Shown: piece by piece, positions 28,073 through 36,802 of the stretch
Numbering within the stretch: the first letter of the stretch is position 1
Layout of the letters: the number at the start of each line of letters is the position of its first letter
Assembly: GCA_963826105.1 (NCBI GenBank)
Contig: CAWGWA010000001.1
Location: forward strand, 62,001 to 126,000
DNA length: 64,000 bases
Source: WHTI01 sp963826105
GTDB taxonomy: Bacteria; Actinomycetota; CADDZG01; WHSQ01
Direction of reading: 5' to 3'
The notes under the pieces: generated by a model
Told to the model about the DNA's origin: nothing
Database searches by the model: none
Seen by the model: only the letters and a program-made list of their open reading frames with translations
Program-made: the position numbers and the translations under genes

Positions 28073-28690
28073 ATGCTCTATGCGGGGCCGATCCAGGATC
28101 TGATCGACGAACTCGCTCGGATGCCGGGGATCGGTCCGAAGTCGGCGCAACGCGTCGCGTTCTATCTACTTCAGGCGAGCACCGAAGATGCCAAACGCTT
28201 GGCGCACGCGATCGTCGAGGCCAAAGATAAGGTTCGCTTCTGCGAGAAGTGCTTCAACGTGTCGGATCAGGAACTGTGTGAGTACTGCCGCTCGACCCGG
28301 CGCGATCCCACGATCATCTGTGTCGTGCAGGACCCTCCCGACATCGTCGCGATCGAGCGAACGCGCGAGTACCAGGGTCTGTATCACGTGCTCCAGGGCG
28401 CTCTGTCTCCGATCGAAGGCATCGGCCCGGAGGATCTGCGGGTCGCGGAACTCCTCAGGCGTCTGCGAACCCCGGAGGATGGAAGCCCAGCGATCGCCGA
28501 GGTGATCGTCGCTACCAACCCCAACATCGATGGTGACGCAACCGCGATGTACCTCGCGCGTTTGATCTCACCTCTGGGCGTGTTGGTCACGCGCCTTGCG
28601 AGCGGCATGCCGGTAGGCGGCGACCTCGAGTACGCCGACGAGGTCACTTTGGGACGCGCGATCGAAGGGCGCAGACGCCTAGAAGGCTGA
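28073..28690 (+). CDS. recR: Recombination mediator RecR
   Basis: 205 residues from ATG 28073 (LYAGPIQDLIDELARMPGIG, the normal family start); a GTG two codons earlier is possible. The order is helix-hairpin-helix (MPGIGPKSAQRVAFYLL), a four-Cys zinc finger (CEKCFNVSDQELCEYC), then a Toprim domain (ICVVQDPPDIVAIERT ... NPNIDGDATAMYLARLI). RecR with RecF/RecO loads RecA at gaps. Confidence 0.95.
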   Translation: MLYAGPIQDLIDELARMPGIGPKSAQRVAFYLLQASTEDAKRLAHAIVEAKDKVRFCEKCFNVSDQELCEYCRSTRRDPTIICVVQDPPDIVAIERTREYQGLYHVLQGALSPIEGIGPEDLRVAELLRRLRTPEDGSPAIAEVIVATNPNIDGDATAMYLARLISPLGVLVTRLASGMPVGGDLEYADEVTLGRAIEGRRRLEG

Positions 28691-28708
28691 CCACCCCTCG
28701 AAAACCGG

Positions 28709-28714
28709 TACGGT
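28709..28714 (+). promoter_or_regulatory. Leaderless -10 box of the aspartate kinase gene
   Basis: TACGGT lies exactly 6 nt before the ATG at 28721. Confidence 0.5.
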
Positions 28715-28720
28715 CATGGG

Positions 28721-30010
28721 ATGCCACTGATCGTGCAGAAGTACGGAGGGTCGTCCGTCGGCGACGCCGAGCGCATCAAGCGCGTCGCCGAGCGGGTGGT
28801 TGCGACCCAGGCCGCAGGGAACAAGGTATGCGTCGTCGTCTCGGCCATGGGCCACACTACCGACGAGCTCGTCGAGCTGGCGGGTCAGATCTCACCCGTC
28901 CCGGCGTCCCGCGAGATGGACATGTTGCTCACCGCAGGCGAGCGCATCTCGATGGCGCTGTTGTCCATGGCGATCAACGAATTGGGATCCCAGGCGATCT
29001 CGTTCACCGGCTCCCAGGCGGGGATCGTGACCGACACCTCCCACGGCCAGGCGAAGATCATCGAGGTCAAGGCCGACCGCGTGCGGAAGGCGCTGGCGGA
29101 GAACTTCATCGCGATCGTTGCCGGATTCCAGGGTGTGTCCACGTCGTTCGACGTCACGACCTTGGGGAGAGGAGGCTCGGACGCGAGCGCGGTTGCGATA
29201 GCGGCGGCGCTCGATGCCGATGCCTGTGAGATCTGGACCGATGTCGAGGGCGTGTTCACGGCCGACCCGCGCGTCGTTCCGGAAGCAAGGAAGCTTCACG
29301 CGGTTTCATATGAAGAGATGTTGGAACTTGCCGCCGGTGGTGCGGGCGTCTTGATGCTGAGAAGCGTGGAATACGCTCGGAACTACGGGGTGAAGCTCCA
29401 CGTCCGCTCGACCTTCACAGGAGCGGAAGGAACGTGGATCACCGAGGAGGACGAACGTATGGAACAGGCGATCATTTCGGGGATAGCTCACGACATCTCT
29501 GAGGCGAAGGTCACGGTTAAGGGGGTGCCGGACCACCCCGGGGTCGCGTCCCGCGTGTTCCGTCCCCTTGCCGACGAAGGTGTCAACATCGACATGATCG
29601 TTCAGAACGTCTCGGATGACGGTAAGACCGACATCTCGTTCACTTTGCCCAAGTCCGACCTACCCCGCGCCCTGCCGGTACTCGAGCAGGTGAAAGAGAA
29701 CATCGGCGCGGAGGAGATCCGTACCGACGACGACATCGCCAAGGTCTCGTTGGTGGGCGCCGGGATGAAGAGCCACCCCGGTGTTGCGGCCGACATGTTC
29801 GACGCGCTGGCGGATGCCAACATCAACATCGAGATCATCTCGACCTCTTCGATCCGCGTGTCATGCGTGGTTCGTGCGTTCGAGGTCGAGCGCGCCGTGC
29901 AGGTCATCCACGACAAGTTCAAGCTCTCGACCGATGTGATCTTCAGAGAGACCCACGCGGATGCGACCTCACCTAAGCTGAAGGTAGTGCGAGCGGAGGA
30001 CGACCGATGA
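28721..30010 (+). CDS. ask: Aspartate kinase
   Basis: 429 residues. It phosphorylates aspartate, the first step to lysine, threonine, methionine and diaminopimelate. The N-terminal kinase domain starts LIVQKYGGSSV and includes FTGSQAGIVTD and TTLGRGGSDASAVAIA. Two ACT domains follow (AKVTVKGVPDHPGVASRVF and VSLVGAGMKSHPGVAADMF) and would bind lysine and/or threonine. An internal ATG at 29459 with GAGGAGG upstream could give a separate 183-residue regulatory subunit, as in corynebacteria. The stop overlaps the asd start (ATGA). Confidence 0.96.
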   Translation: MPLIVQKYGGSSVGDAERIKRVAERVVATQAAGNKVCVVVSAMGHTTDELVELAGQISPVPASREMDMLLTAGERISMALLSMAINELGSQAISFTGSQAGIVTDTSHGQAKIIEVKADRVRKALAENFIAIVAGFQGVSTSFDVTTLGRGGSDASAVAIAAALDADACEIWTDVEGVFTADPRVVPEARKLHAVSYEEMLELAAGGAGVLMLRSVEYARNYGVKLHVRSTFTGAEGTWITEEDERMEQAIISGIAHDISEAKVTVKGVPDHPGVASRVFRPLADEGVNIDMIVQNVSDDGKTDISFTLPKSDLPRALPVLEQVKENIGAEEIRTDDDIAKVSLVGAGMKSHPGVAADMFDALADANINIEIISTSSIRVSCVVRAFEVERAVQVIHDKFKLSTDVIFRETHADATSPKLKVVRAEDDR

Positions 30011-31032
30011 GGCTCGTGGTGGTCGGTGCGACCGGCGCAGTGGGGACGGAGATCATGCGCATCCTCGAGGACCGTCCGTTCGAGATCGACGAGCTGATCC
30101 CGGTGGCGTCGGCTCGATCGGCGGGACGCAAGCTTCAGTTCCGCGGATCGGAAGTCACTGTTCGCGAGCTGGCCCCCGAGGTCTTCGACGGAGCGGATAT
30201 CGCTTTGTTCGACGTTCCCGACGAGATATCACTCGAGTGGGCGTCGGTCGCCGTGGAGCGCGGTGCGACTGTGGTCGATAACTCTGCGGCGTTCCGGATG
30301 GATCCGGACGTTCCGCTGGTCGTACCAGAGGTTAATCCCGACGCGGTCCGCGATCTCACCAAGGGGATCATCGCGTCGCCCAACTGCACGATGCTCGCGA
30401 TGGTGGTCCCGGTGGCCGCCTTGCACGATGCAGCCGGCCTCACCCGCATCATCATGTCGTCGTATCAGGCTGCGTCGGGGGCCGGAAGGCCCGGCCAGGA
30501 CGAACTCCTGGAACAGACCAAGGCAGTTCTTAAGGATCCCGAGGCCGCTATGCGTGGACTCGCGCGGGACGTGATCGATGCCGGTGACGTCTTCGCTCAC
30601 CCGCTCGCCCTAAACGTCATCCCGCAGATCGGCTCGGTGCGTCCGAACGGTTACACCGGCGAGGAGATCAAGGTCGGCGACGAGACCAGGAAGGTACTTA
30701 ACCTCCCGAACCTGCCGGTGACCGCCACCTGCGTGCGGGTCGCCACCATGGTCGGTCACGGGGTATCGGTCCACGCCGAGTTCGAGCGCCCGATCGATGT
30801 CGACGAGGCCCGCCGGATCCTGGCCGAGGCGCCGGGGGTCGAGCTTATGGACGACACACCCAACAACGTCTACCCGACGCCGCTGCAAGCGGCCGGACTC
30901 GACCCTTGCTACGTCGGTCGCATCCGCCAGGACCTCGGTGACGACAAGGCACTCGAGTTGTTCTCGGTGGCCGACAACCTGCGCAAGGGCGCGGCCCTCA
31001 ACACGGTCCAGATCGCCGAGTTACTGCAGTAA
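30007..31032 (+). CDS. asd: Aspartate-semialdehyde dehydrogenase
   Basis: 341 residues. It reduces aspartyl phosphate to the semialdehyde with NADPH, the second step after Ask. Landmarks are VVGATGAVGTEIMRIL (NADP loop), FDVPDEIS, SPNCTMLAMVVPV (active-site Cys), SSYQAASGAGRPGQDEL and ATCVRVATMVGHG. The start overlaps the ask stop by 4 bp. The last 35 bp overlap the convergent sugar kinase gene. Confidence 0.96.
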   Translation: MRLVVVGATGAVGTEIMRILEDRPFEIDELIPVASARSAGRKLQFRGSEVTVRELAPEVFDGADIALFDVPDEISLEWASVAVERGATVVDNSAAFRMDPDVPLVVPEVNPDAVRDLTKGIIASPNCTMLAMVVPVAALHDAAGLTRIIMSSYQAASGAGRPGQDELLEQTKAVLKDPEAAMRGLARDVIDAGDVFAHPLALNVIPQIGSVRPNGYTGEEIKVGDETRKVLNLPNLPVTATCVRVATMVGHGVSVHAEFERPIDVDEARRILAEAPGVELMDDTPNNVYPTPLQAAGLDPCYVGRIRQDLGDDKALELFSVADNLRKGAALNTVQIAELLQ

Positions 31033-31958
31033 GAAGCTCCTCGGCCCGCATCGGATCGAACATCCCGGCGGCCACGGATTCGCAGCTTGCTGCCGCCATC
31101 GCGATGCCTCGGGTGACCGCCACGTCGAGGGGGTGCTTTGCACTCAGTTCGTAGGCGATACCGGCGACGATGCAGTCGCCTGCGCCGATCGAGTTGACCA
31201 GCTTGATCTTCGGCGACGAGAAGCAGGTGCTTCCGTCCGCCGTTGCGAGAACCGCACCGGCGGGACCGGCCGAGACGAGTACCGCCCCCGGCCCCCGATC
31301 CAACAGCGCGAACGCGGCATCCTCGGCGCGCCTCGATGCATCGGGATCACCTTCGACGCGTCTCCTCGGTGTGACCCGAGAGCACTCCTAGTGCCTCGGC
31401 GAGATTCGGCTTGATGATGTCTGGCTTGGCGTCGAGCGCGACGTCCAAGTACATGCGAGAGGTGTCGCAGATCGTGATGCAGCCACGATCCTTGGCCAGC
31501 TCGATCATCCTGGCGGCGGCGTCGAAGGGTGTTCCAGGAGGAAAGCTCCCCGAGCACACGAAGACGTCCGCTTCGGCGAGGTGTTCGGGAAGGATCGCTT
31601 CGAATCGTGCCCAGTCACCTTCCGAGATCTCCGGCCCGGCTTCGTTGAACACGGTGATCGAATCGGGGCCGATCACAGTCAGACACGAGCGAGTTTCTCC
31701 CGGGACCATGATCCCCCGGGCGTTTACCCCCTCGTTGTCGAGGAGGCCCTTCACCGCTTCTCCGGTGAACCCTCCGAGGATCCCGACAACCAGCGAAGGA
31801 ACCCCGATGCAGTCGAGGGCGCGTGCGACGTTCACCCCTTTGCCGCCGCCGCGCGCGTCGGTATCGCTCGACCGGTGGATCTTCCCGATCTCGAACGCTT
31901 CGACCGTCATGGTTCGATCGAAGGAGAAGTTCGGGCATGCGATGACGATGCGGCTCAT
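30998..31958 (-). CDS. PfkB-family sugar kinase (1-phosphofructokinase-like), frameshifted
   Basis: About 319 residues when repaired. The N-terminus SRIVIACPNFSFDRTMTVEAF and RGGGKGVNVARALDCIGV are typical of LacC/FruK-type PfkB kinases, which phosphorylate sugar phosphates. VFVCSGSFPPGTP, DTSRMYLDVAL and IIKPNLAEAL follow. Near 31357 one extra base moves the rest to another frame: ASRRAEDAAFALLD, VLVSAGPAGAV and the catalytic anion-hole motif VNSIGAGDCIVAGIA. The start ATG shares its A with the encoded CCA of the upstream tRNA-Pro. No separate promoter or Shine-Dalgarno is seen. Confidence 0.85.
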
Positions 31959-32034
31959 GGTCGGGAAGGCGGGATTTGAACCCGCGACCTCAGCGTCCCG
32001 AACGCTGCGCGCTGCCAAGCTGCGCCACTTCCCG
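31958..32034 (-). tRNA. tRNA-Pro(CGG)
   Basis: Acceptor CGGGAAG/CTTCCCG, anticodon stem CAGCG/CGCTG with loop TTCGGGA (anticodon CGG), T loop TTCAAAT, discriminator A at 31961 and CCA at 31960-31958. The last A of CCA is also the first base of the pfkB ATG. Confidence 0.95.
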
Positions 32035-32109
32035 AAAGGCCCCACGGGGTTTCTGGGGGACCACAGGATAGCCCATGGGCGCAGGGATACGCCCTGCTCC
32101 GGCCCCTTT

Positions 32110-32142
32110 CGTTCAAGGGGCGTTCACCTTTCGTCCCCGGGC
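32110..32142 (+). promoter_or_regulatory. PHO box upstream of pstS
   Basis: Three contiguous 11-nt units: CGTTCAAGGGG, CGTTCACCTTT, CGTCCCCGGGC. The period of 11 and the GTTCA(C) core match the direct-repeat units bound by PhoP in Streptomyces. The site lies 64-96 nt before the pstS start, and a PhoP-type regulator is encoded at 36122. Confidence 0.75.
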
Positions 32143-32205
32143 CCGCCATACGCCGTTGCTAGCGTCCGGGTCATGGATGGAAACAGAACTAGGAGGACAG
32201 ATCAG

Positions 32206-33258
32206 ATGAGTATCCGCTCGCGACGGTTAAAGCTCGTCGCGGCACTATCGGTCGTCGGACTACTGGCGACGGCCTGCGGTGGCAGCGACAACCCTCTGGA
32301 TCAAGGTGGCGATGAGGGGAATCCGAGTGCCTCGGGCTCCATCGCGATCTCGGGCTCCTCGACGGTGGAGCCCATCTCTGGCGCCAACGCCCAGAAGTTC
32401 AACGCCGAGAACCCAGATGTATCGATCTCGGTGGACGGTCCTGGAACAGGCGACGGCTTCGCGCTCTTCTGCGAGGGAGAGACCGACATCTCGGACGCGT
32501 CCCGTCCCATCGACCTCGAGGATGAGGCTCCAGTCTGCGAAGAGAACGGGATCGAGTTCATCGAGTTGAAGATTGCGATCGACGGCATCTCGGTGCTCAC
32601 CTCACCGGAGAACGCTGAGGTTTCGTGTCTGAGCTACACCGACCTGTACGCGCTTCTCGGCCCAGAGTCCGAAGGCTTCGAGAACTGGTCGGATGCGAAC
32701 ACGATCGGTGAGGAACTCGGCACGCCGGGTGCTCCCTACCCGGATGCCCCGCTGGTGGTTACGGCACCGGGAGAGGAATCGGGTACCTATGACTCCTTCG
32801 TCGAGCTCGTCCTCGAAGACATCGCCGTCGATGAGCGGGGCATCTCCGAGGACGGTCCGTTCGTGAGGCCGGATTACCAGGCGTCCCCGAACGACAACGT
32901 GATCATCGAAGGCATCTCCGGGAACCCGACCTCACTCGGGTGGGTGGGCTACTCGTTCTACGAGCAGAACGCTGAGGTCGTAAAGGCTCTCGAGATCGAC
33001 GGTGGCGATGGTTGCGTCGCACCGACGGCAGAAACCATCTCGAGCGCCGAGTACCCGATCTCCCGCTTCCTCTACATCTACGTCAATGCCGCCAAGGCAG
33101 AGGAGAATGACGCGATCCAGAGCTACGTCGACTTCTACCTGTCCGACGCGGGACTTACGACCGTCGGCGAGGTTGGGTACGTCGACCTTCACGACGACGA
33201 CCTCGCGATCACCAAGCAGGTTTGGGCCGACCGGGAGACCGGCTCCCGGGAGGGCTGA
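32206..33258 (+). CDS. pstS: Phosphate-binding lipoprotein PstS
   Basis: 350 residues. The ATG at 32206 has AGGAGG 9 nt upstream. The lipoprotein signal ends LLATACGGS (Cys at about residue 23). The mature part has phosphate-binding loops SGSSTVEPIS and DGPGTGDGFALFCEGETDISDASRP, then APGEESGTYDSFVELV and GWVGYSFYEQN. It delivers phosphate to PstCA. A terminator separates it from pstC, so it may be made in excess, and a PHO box lies upstream. Confidence 0.95.
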   Translation: MSIRSRRLKLVAALSVVGLLATACGGSDNPLDQGGDEGNPSASGSIAISGSSTVEPISGANAQKFNAENPDVSISVDGPGTGDGFALFCEGETDISDASRPIDLEDEAPVCEENGIEFIELKIAIDGISVLTSPENAEVSCLSYTDLYALLGPESEGFENWSDANTIGEELGTPGAPYPDAPLVVTAPGEESGTYDSFVELVLEDIAVDERGISEDGPFVRPDYQASPNDNVIIEGISGNPTSLGWVGYSFYEQNAEVVKALEIDGGDGCVAPTAETISSAEYPISRFLYIYVNAAKAEENDAIQSYVDFYLSDAGLTTVGEVGYVDLHDDDLAITKQVWADRETGSREG

Positions 33259-33271
33259 CGCTCCATTCCCC

Positions 33272-33317
33272 ACGGACGGAGGCCCCTTCCCCTGGGCCTC
33301 CGTCCGTTTTCCCTTTT
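33272..33317 (+). terminator. Rho-independent terminator between pstS and pstC
   Basis: ACGGACGGAGGCC and its complement form a 13-bp stem with a pyrimidine loop, followed by GTTTTCCCTTTT. Confidence 0.9.
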
Positions 33318-33318
33318 C

Positions 33319-33351
33319 CGTGAACTTCTCCGTGCTCAGTCGTGAACAAAG
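33319..33351 (-). promoter_or_regulatory. Possible inverted PHO box before pstC
   Basis: On the minus strand GTTCACG occurs twice, 22 nt (two 11-nt turns) apart, with a weaker unit between. It overlaps the GTG at 33342, which is the longest pstC start. Confidence 0.4.
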
Positions 33352-34340
33352 CGCGAACTCAGGCGCCCCGGCACGATGCGACAGATAGGTTCGACTCGAT
33401 GACGCAAGCGGTCTCCCCGGCTCCTATCCCCATCACCGAAGCCCTGAAGGGCGATCCGTCGCGACGTCGTCGTGAGGCCATCATCCGGCGTCTCTTCCTG
33501 GGAGCAGCTGCCCTGTCCGTGCTGATCAGTGTGGCGATCGTGTTCTCGCTCATCGGCCGAGCCCTGACATTCATAACGAGCGTCGATGTAGGGAGCCTCT
33601 GGACCACGGGATGGTTCCCTCGCCGGTCCCTCTATGACATCAAAACGATCGTTGCGGGAACCCTGATCGTTTCCTTGATAGCGATGATCGTCGCGATCCC
33701 ACTCGGACTCGGCAGCGCGGTGTATCTCTCCGAGTACGCAAAGCCCCGGGTGAGGCGAACCCTGAAGCCGATACTCGAGATCCTCGCCGGTATCCCGAGC
33801 GTGGTCCTGGGATTCTTCGCCATAACGTTCATCAGCCCGCAGGTCGTCCAACGCTTCTTCAGCGGGTCGACGCTGTTCAACATGATGGCGGCCGGTATCG
33901 CGGTCGGCGTTCTCGTCACCCCATTGATCGCCTCGATCTCGGAGGACGCATTGCGGGCGGTCCCAGCAGCGTTGCGTGAAGCCTCCTATGGAGTGGGTGC
34001 CCGGAAGAGGACCACCACCGTGAAGGTCGTCTTTCCGGCAGCCGTTTCCGGGATCGTTGCATCGATCATCGTTGGGGTCTCCCGAGCGATCGGCGAGACC
34101 ATGGTCGTCGCGATCGCTGCCGGCGCGACGGGCGGCTCGCTCTTCCAGTTGGATCCCACTCAACCCGGTCAGACGATGACCGCCGCGATGACCTCGCTCG
34201 CGATCGGGAGCGATCAGGTACGAGGCGGAGCGCTCACGTTCGAGAGCCTTTTCTTCGTCGGATTCCTTCTCTTCATCTTCACACTTGGTCTAAACGTCGC
34301 CAGCGAGCGGTTTGTGCGCCGCGTGAGAGAGAGGTACTGA
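33342..34340 (+). CDS. pstC: Phosphate ABC transporter permease PstC
   Basis: 332 residues from GTG 33342; ATG 33399 (residue 20) is a likely alternative because the first 19 residues are not family-like and a possible PHO box covers the GTG. Six membrane helices begin at LFLGAAALSVLISVAIVFSLIG. PstC landmarks are GLGSAVYLSEYA, ILAGIPSVVLGFFAI and the EAA-type loop LRAVPAALREASYGVGARKRTTTVKVVFPAA. It forms the channel with PstA. The stop overlaps the pstA start (TGATG). Confidence 0.95.
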   Translation: MNKARTQAPRHDATDRFDSMTQAVSPAPIPITEALKGDPSRRRREAIIRRLFLGAAALSVLISVAIVFSLIGRALTFITSVDVGSLWTTGWFPRRSLYDIKTIVAGTLIVSLIAMIVAIPLGLGSAVYLSEYAKPRVRRTLKPILEILAGIPSVVLGFFAITFISPQVVQRFFSGSTLFNMMAAGIAVGVLVTPLIASISEDALRAVPAALREASYGVGARKRTTTVKVVFPAAVSGIVASIIVGVSRAIGETMVVAIAAGATGGSLFQLDPTQPGQTMTAAMTSLAIGSDQVRGGALTFESLFFVGFLLFIFTLGLNVASERFVRRVRERY

Positions 34341-35260
34341 TGTCCACCACGACCAGCGACGTCGTGCTCGCCAGGCTTAGGGGCCGTCGCCTGGATGCGA
34401 AAGGCGTTGCCTTCGAGGCCCTATTGATACTTGCGCTCTTCATCTCGCTGGCCGTTCTGATCGCGCTGATCGCAGACGTACTGCGCGGCGGTCTGGGCGT
34501 AATCACCGAGCGTGGCACAGGGTTCCTGACCGACGGGCTGGCCACGTTCTCGGCCGCGACCGCGGGTGTCAAGCAGGGCCTTGTCGGATCTGCCCTGACC
34601 ATCGTGCTCGTCGTGCTCGTTGCGTTCCCAGTGGGGATCGGAGCCGCCGTCTATCTGGAGGAGTACGCGCCCGACACCAGGTTCACGAGGTTCATCAACG
34701 TGAACATCCGCAATCTCGCCGGGGTCCCCTCGATCGTGTACGGCCTCTTGGGTCTGGCTTTGTTCGTCATCGTGTTCGCTCCGATGACGGGTGGAACGAC
34801 GGCGATCTCGGGCGGGCTCACCCTGGCCGTGCTGGTGCTGCCGATCGTCGTCATCACCTCGGCCGAAGCCCTCCGGGCAGTTCCCGACTCGATCCGTGAA
34901 GCCGGGTTCGGAGTCGGAGCGACGAGATGGGAAGTCGTTCGAAGCCATGTCCTTCCGTCCGCCGCCCCCGGCATCCTCACCGGTACCGTCCTGTCGATCA
35001 GCCGGGCTTTGGGCGAGACGGCTCCAGTGCTCCTCGTGGGCGCCGTTACCGGCTACATCTCAACCGGCGGAGCCGGCCTCGTCGAGCAGATGCGGTCGAG
35101 CTTCACAACACTGCCCACCGTCGTTTACGCCTACGCCAGGCAACCGAGCCAGGACTTCAGAGAGGTGACCTCGGCAGCGATCATCGTGCTGCTCGCCGTG
35201 ATCCTCGTCGTCAATGGATTAGCGATCGTCCTTCGTAATCGCTACGAGAGAAAGTGGTGA
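34340..35260 (+). CDS. pstA: Phosphate ABC transporter permease PstA
   Basis: 306 residues with six helices. Typical are VGIGAAVYLEEYA, NLAGVPSIVYGLLGLALFV and the EAA-type loop LRAVPDSIREAGFGVGATRWEVVRSHVLPSA, then SRALGETAPVLLVGA. It pairs with PstC and is energised by PstB; the ATG overlaps the pstC stop by 1 nt. Confidence 0.95.
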   Translation: MSTTTSDVVLARLRGRRLDAKGVAFEALLILALFISLAVLIALIADVLRGGLGVITERGTGFLTDGLATFSAATAGVKQGLVGSALTIVLVVLVAFPVGIGAAVYLEEYAPDTRFTRFINVNIRNLAGVPSIVYGLLGLALFVIVFAPMTGGTTAISGGLTLAVLVLPIVVITSAEALRAVPDSIREAGFGVGATRWEVVRSHVLPSAAPGILTGTVLSISRALGETAPVLLVGAVTGYISTGGAGLVEQMRSSFTTLPTVVYAYARQPSQDFREVTSAAIIVLLAVILVVNGLAIVLRNRYERKW

Positions 35261-35264
35261 CCCA

Positions 35265-36125
35265 GTGGAGACCTCGACTATGAGTCCCATTGTCAGACCA
35301 GGAACCGGACCGCTCGAGCGGGGGAGTTCATTCGTCCCCGGAACGGGTCGCACGGTCATCGAATTGGCCGACCTCGCGGCCTACTACGGGGACTTCCGCG
35401 CGGTGCGCGATGTCAGCGTCAAGGTTGAGGAGAACCGGATCACCGCGTTCATCGGTCCTTCCGGCTGTGGCAAAACGACCGTGCTCCGATGCCTCAATCG
35501 GATGAACGACCTCATCGAAGGAGCGCGCGTCGAGGGCCAGGTGCTCTACCACGGGGTCGACCTGTACTCGAAGGGGATCGATCCGGTCGAGGTGCGTCGT
35601 CGCATCGGCATGGTGTTCCAGAAACCGAACCCATTCCCCAAGTCGATCTTCGACAACGTCGCCTTCGGGCCCAAGATCGCAGGCATCGCGGGCGACATGG
35701 ACGAGATCGTCGAGTCGTCGCTGCGCAAGGCGGCCCTGTGGGATGAGGTCAAAGACCGGCTCAAGGAGTCGGGGATGTCGCTGTCGGGGGGCCAGCAGCA
35801 ACGCCTTTGCATCGCACGCTGCATCGCGGTGCAGCCCGATGTGATCCTGATGGACGAACCCTGCTCGGCCCTCGACCCGATCGCGACCGCCCGCATCGAA
35901 GACCTCATGCAAGAGCTGAAGAATGACTACTCGATCGTGATCGTCACGCACAACATGCAGCAAGCCGCTCGTGTTAGCGACATGACCGCTTTCTTCACGA
36001 CCGAAGTGAGTGAGACCTCAGACCGGAGGACCGGTGTGCTCGTCGAGTACGACACCACTGAGAAGATCTTCACCAACCCATCGGAAGAGCGGACCGAGAA
36101 CTACGTGACCGGCCGCTTCGGCTAG
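35265..36125 (+). CDS. pstB: Phosphate ABC transporter ATP-binding protein PstB
   Basis: 286 residues from GTG 35265; ATG 35280 is the alternative. After a 25-residue tail come Walker A IGPSGCGKTTVLRCLNRMNDL, Q-loop VFQKPNPFPKSIFDNVAFG, signature LSGGQQQRLCIARCIA, Walker B VILMDEPCSALDPIATARIEDL and H-loop IVIVTHNMQQAARVSD. This is the ATPase of phosphate import. The gene converges on the response-regulator gene with a 4-bp overlap. Confidence 0.96.
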   Translation: METSTMSPIVRPGTGPLERGSSFVPGTGRTVIELADLAAYYGDFRAVRDVSVKVEENRITAFIGPSGCGKTTVLRCLNRMNDLIEGARVEGQVLYHGVDLYSKGIDPVEVRRRIGMVFQKPNPFPKSIFDNVAFGPKIAGIAGDMDEIVESSLRKAALWDEVKDRLKESGMSLSGGQQQRLCIARCIAVQPDVILMDEPCSALDPIATARIEDLMQELKNDYSIVIVTHNMQQAARVSDMTAFFTTEVSETSDRRTGVLVEYDTTEKIFTNPSEERTENYVTGRFG

Positions 36126-36802
36126 GGAAGGAATTTGTAGCCGAGGCCCCGGATCGTGATCAGGTGCTTCGGCTCCTTGGGGTCTTCTTCAGCCTTGGCA
36201 CGAAGCCGCTTAACGTGGACGTCGAGCGTGCGTGTGTCGCCGAAGTAGTCGGTTCCCCAGATGCGGTCGATCAGCGTTTCCCGGGTGAGGACCCGTCCCG
36301 CGTTCTCCATAAGGAGTTCTAGCAACTCGAACTCCTTGCGGGGGAGATGAACGGACTCGCCTCGGATGGTCACCTCGAAACGACCGGGGTCCAAACGGAT
36401 TCCACCTCCCTCAAGCACCTCCATCTCGTCCCCCGGCTCGCCGGCACCACGCCTGAGAACGGCTCTGACACGGGCGACGAGCTCCCTCGTGCTGAAGGGC
36501 TTGGTCACGTAGTCGTCGGCTCCCAGCTCCAGGCCGACGACCTTGTCGATCTCGGTGTCGCGGGCCGTCAGCATGATGATCGGGACGTTGGACGATCTCC
36601 GGATCTGCTTACAGACGTCTTCGCCGGGCAAGCCGGGGAGCATCAGGTCGAGCAACACGAGATCCGCCCCGTCGGTCTGGAAACGAGTGAGCCCTTCGCT
36701 TCCGTCGGTGACCCACTCCACCGTGTAGCCCTCGCGACCGAGCGTGTAGGTGAGGGCGTCGCCGAGAGCGGTCTCATCTTCGATCAGCAGGATCTTCGGC
36801 AC
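36122..36802 (-). CDS. OmpR-family response regulator (PhoP/RegX3-like)
   Basis: 226 residues, GTG start overlapping the sensor-kinase stop (TAGTG). The receiver domain has the acidic pair LIEDE, phospho-acceptor Asp in LVLLDLMLPGLPGE, and Lys in MLTARDTEIDKVVGLELGADDYVTKPFS. A winged-helix domain follows (VHLPRKEFELLELLMENAGRVLTRETLIDRIWG, GDTRTLDVHVKRLRAKAE). The position between pstB and phoU and the nearby PHO boxes make it the likely phosphate-starvation regulator. Confidence 0.93.
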   Translation of the reverse strand: MPKILLIEDETALGDALTYTLGREGYTVEWVTDGSEGLTRFQTDGADLVLLDLMLPGLPGEDVCKQIRRSSNVPIIMLTARDTEIDKVVGLELGADDYVTKPFSTRELVARVRAVLRRGAGEPGDEMEVLEGGGIRLDPGRFEVTIRGESVHLPRKEFELLELLMENAGRVLTRETLIDRIWGTDYFGDTRTLDVHVKRLRAKAEEDPKEPKHLITIRGLGYKFLP

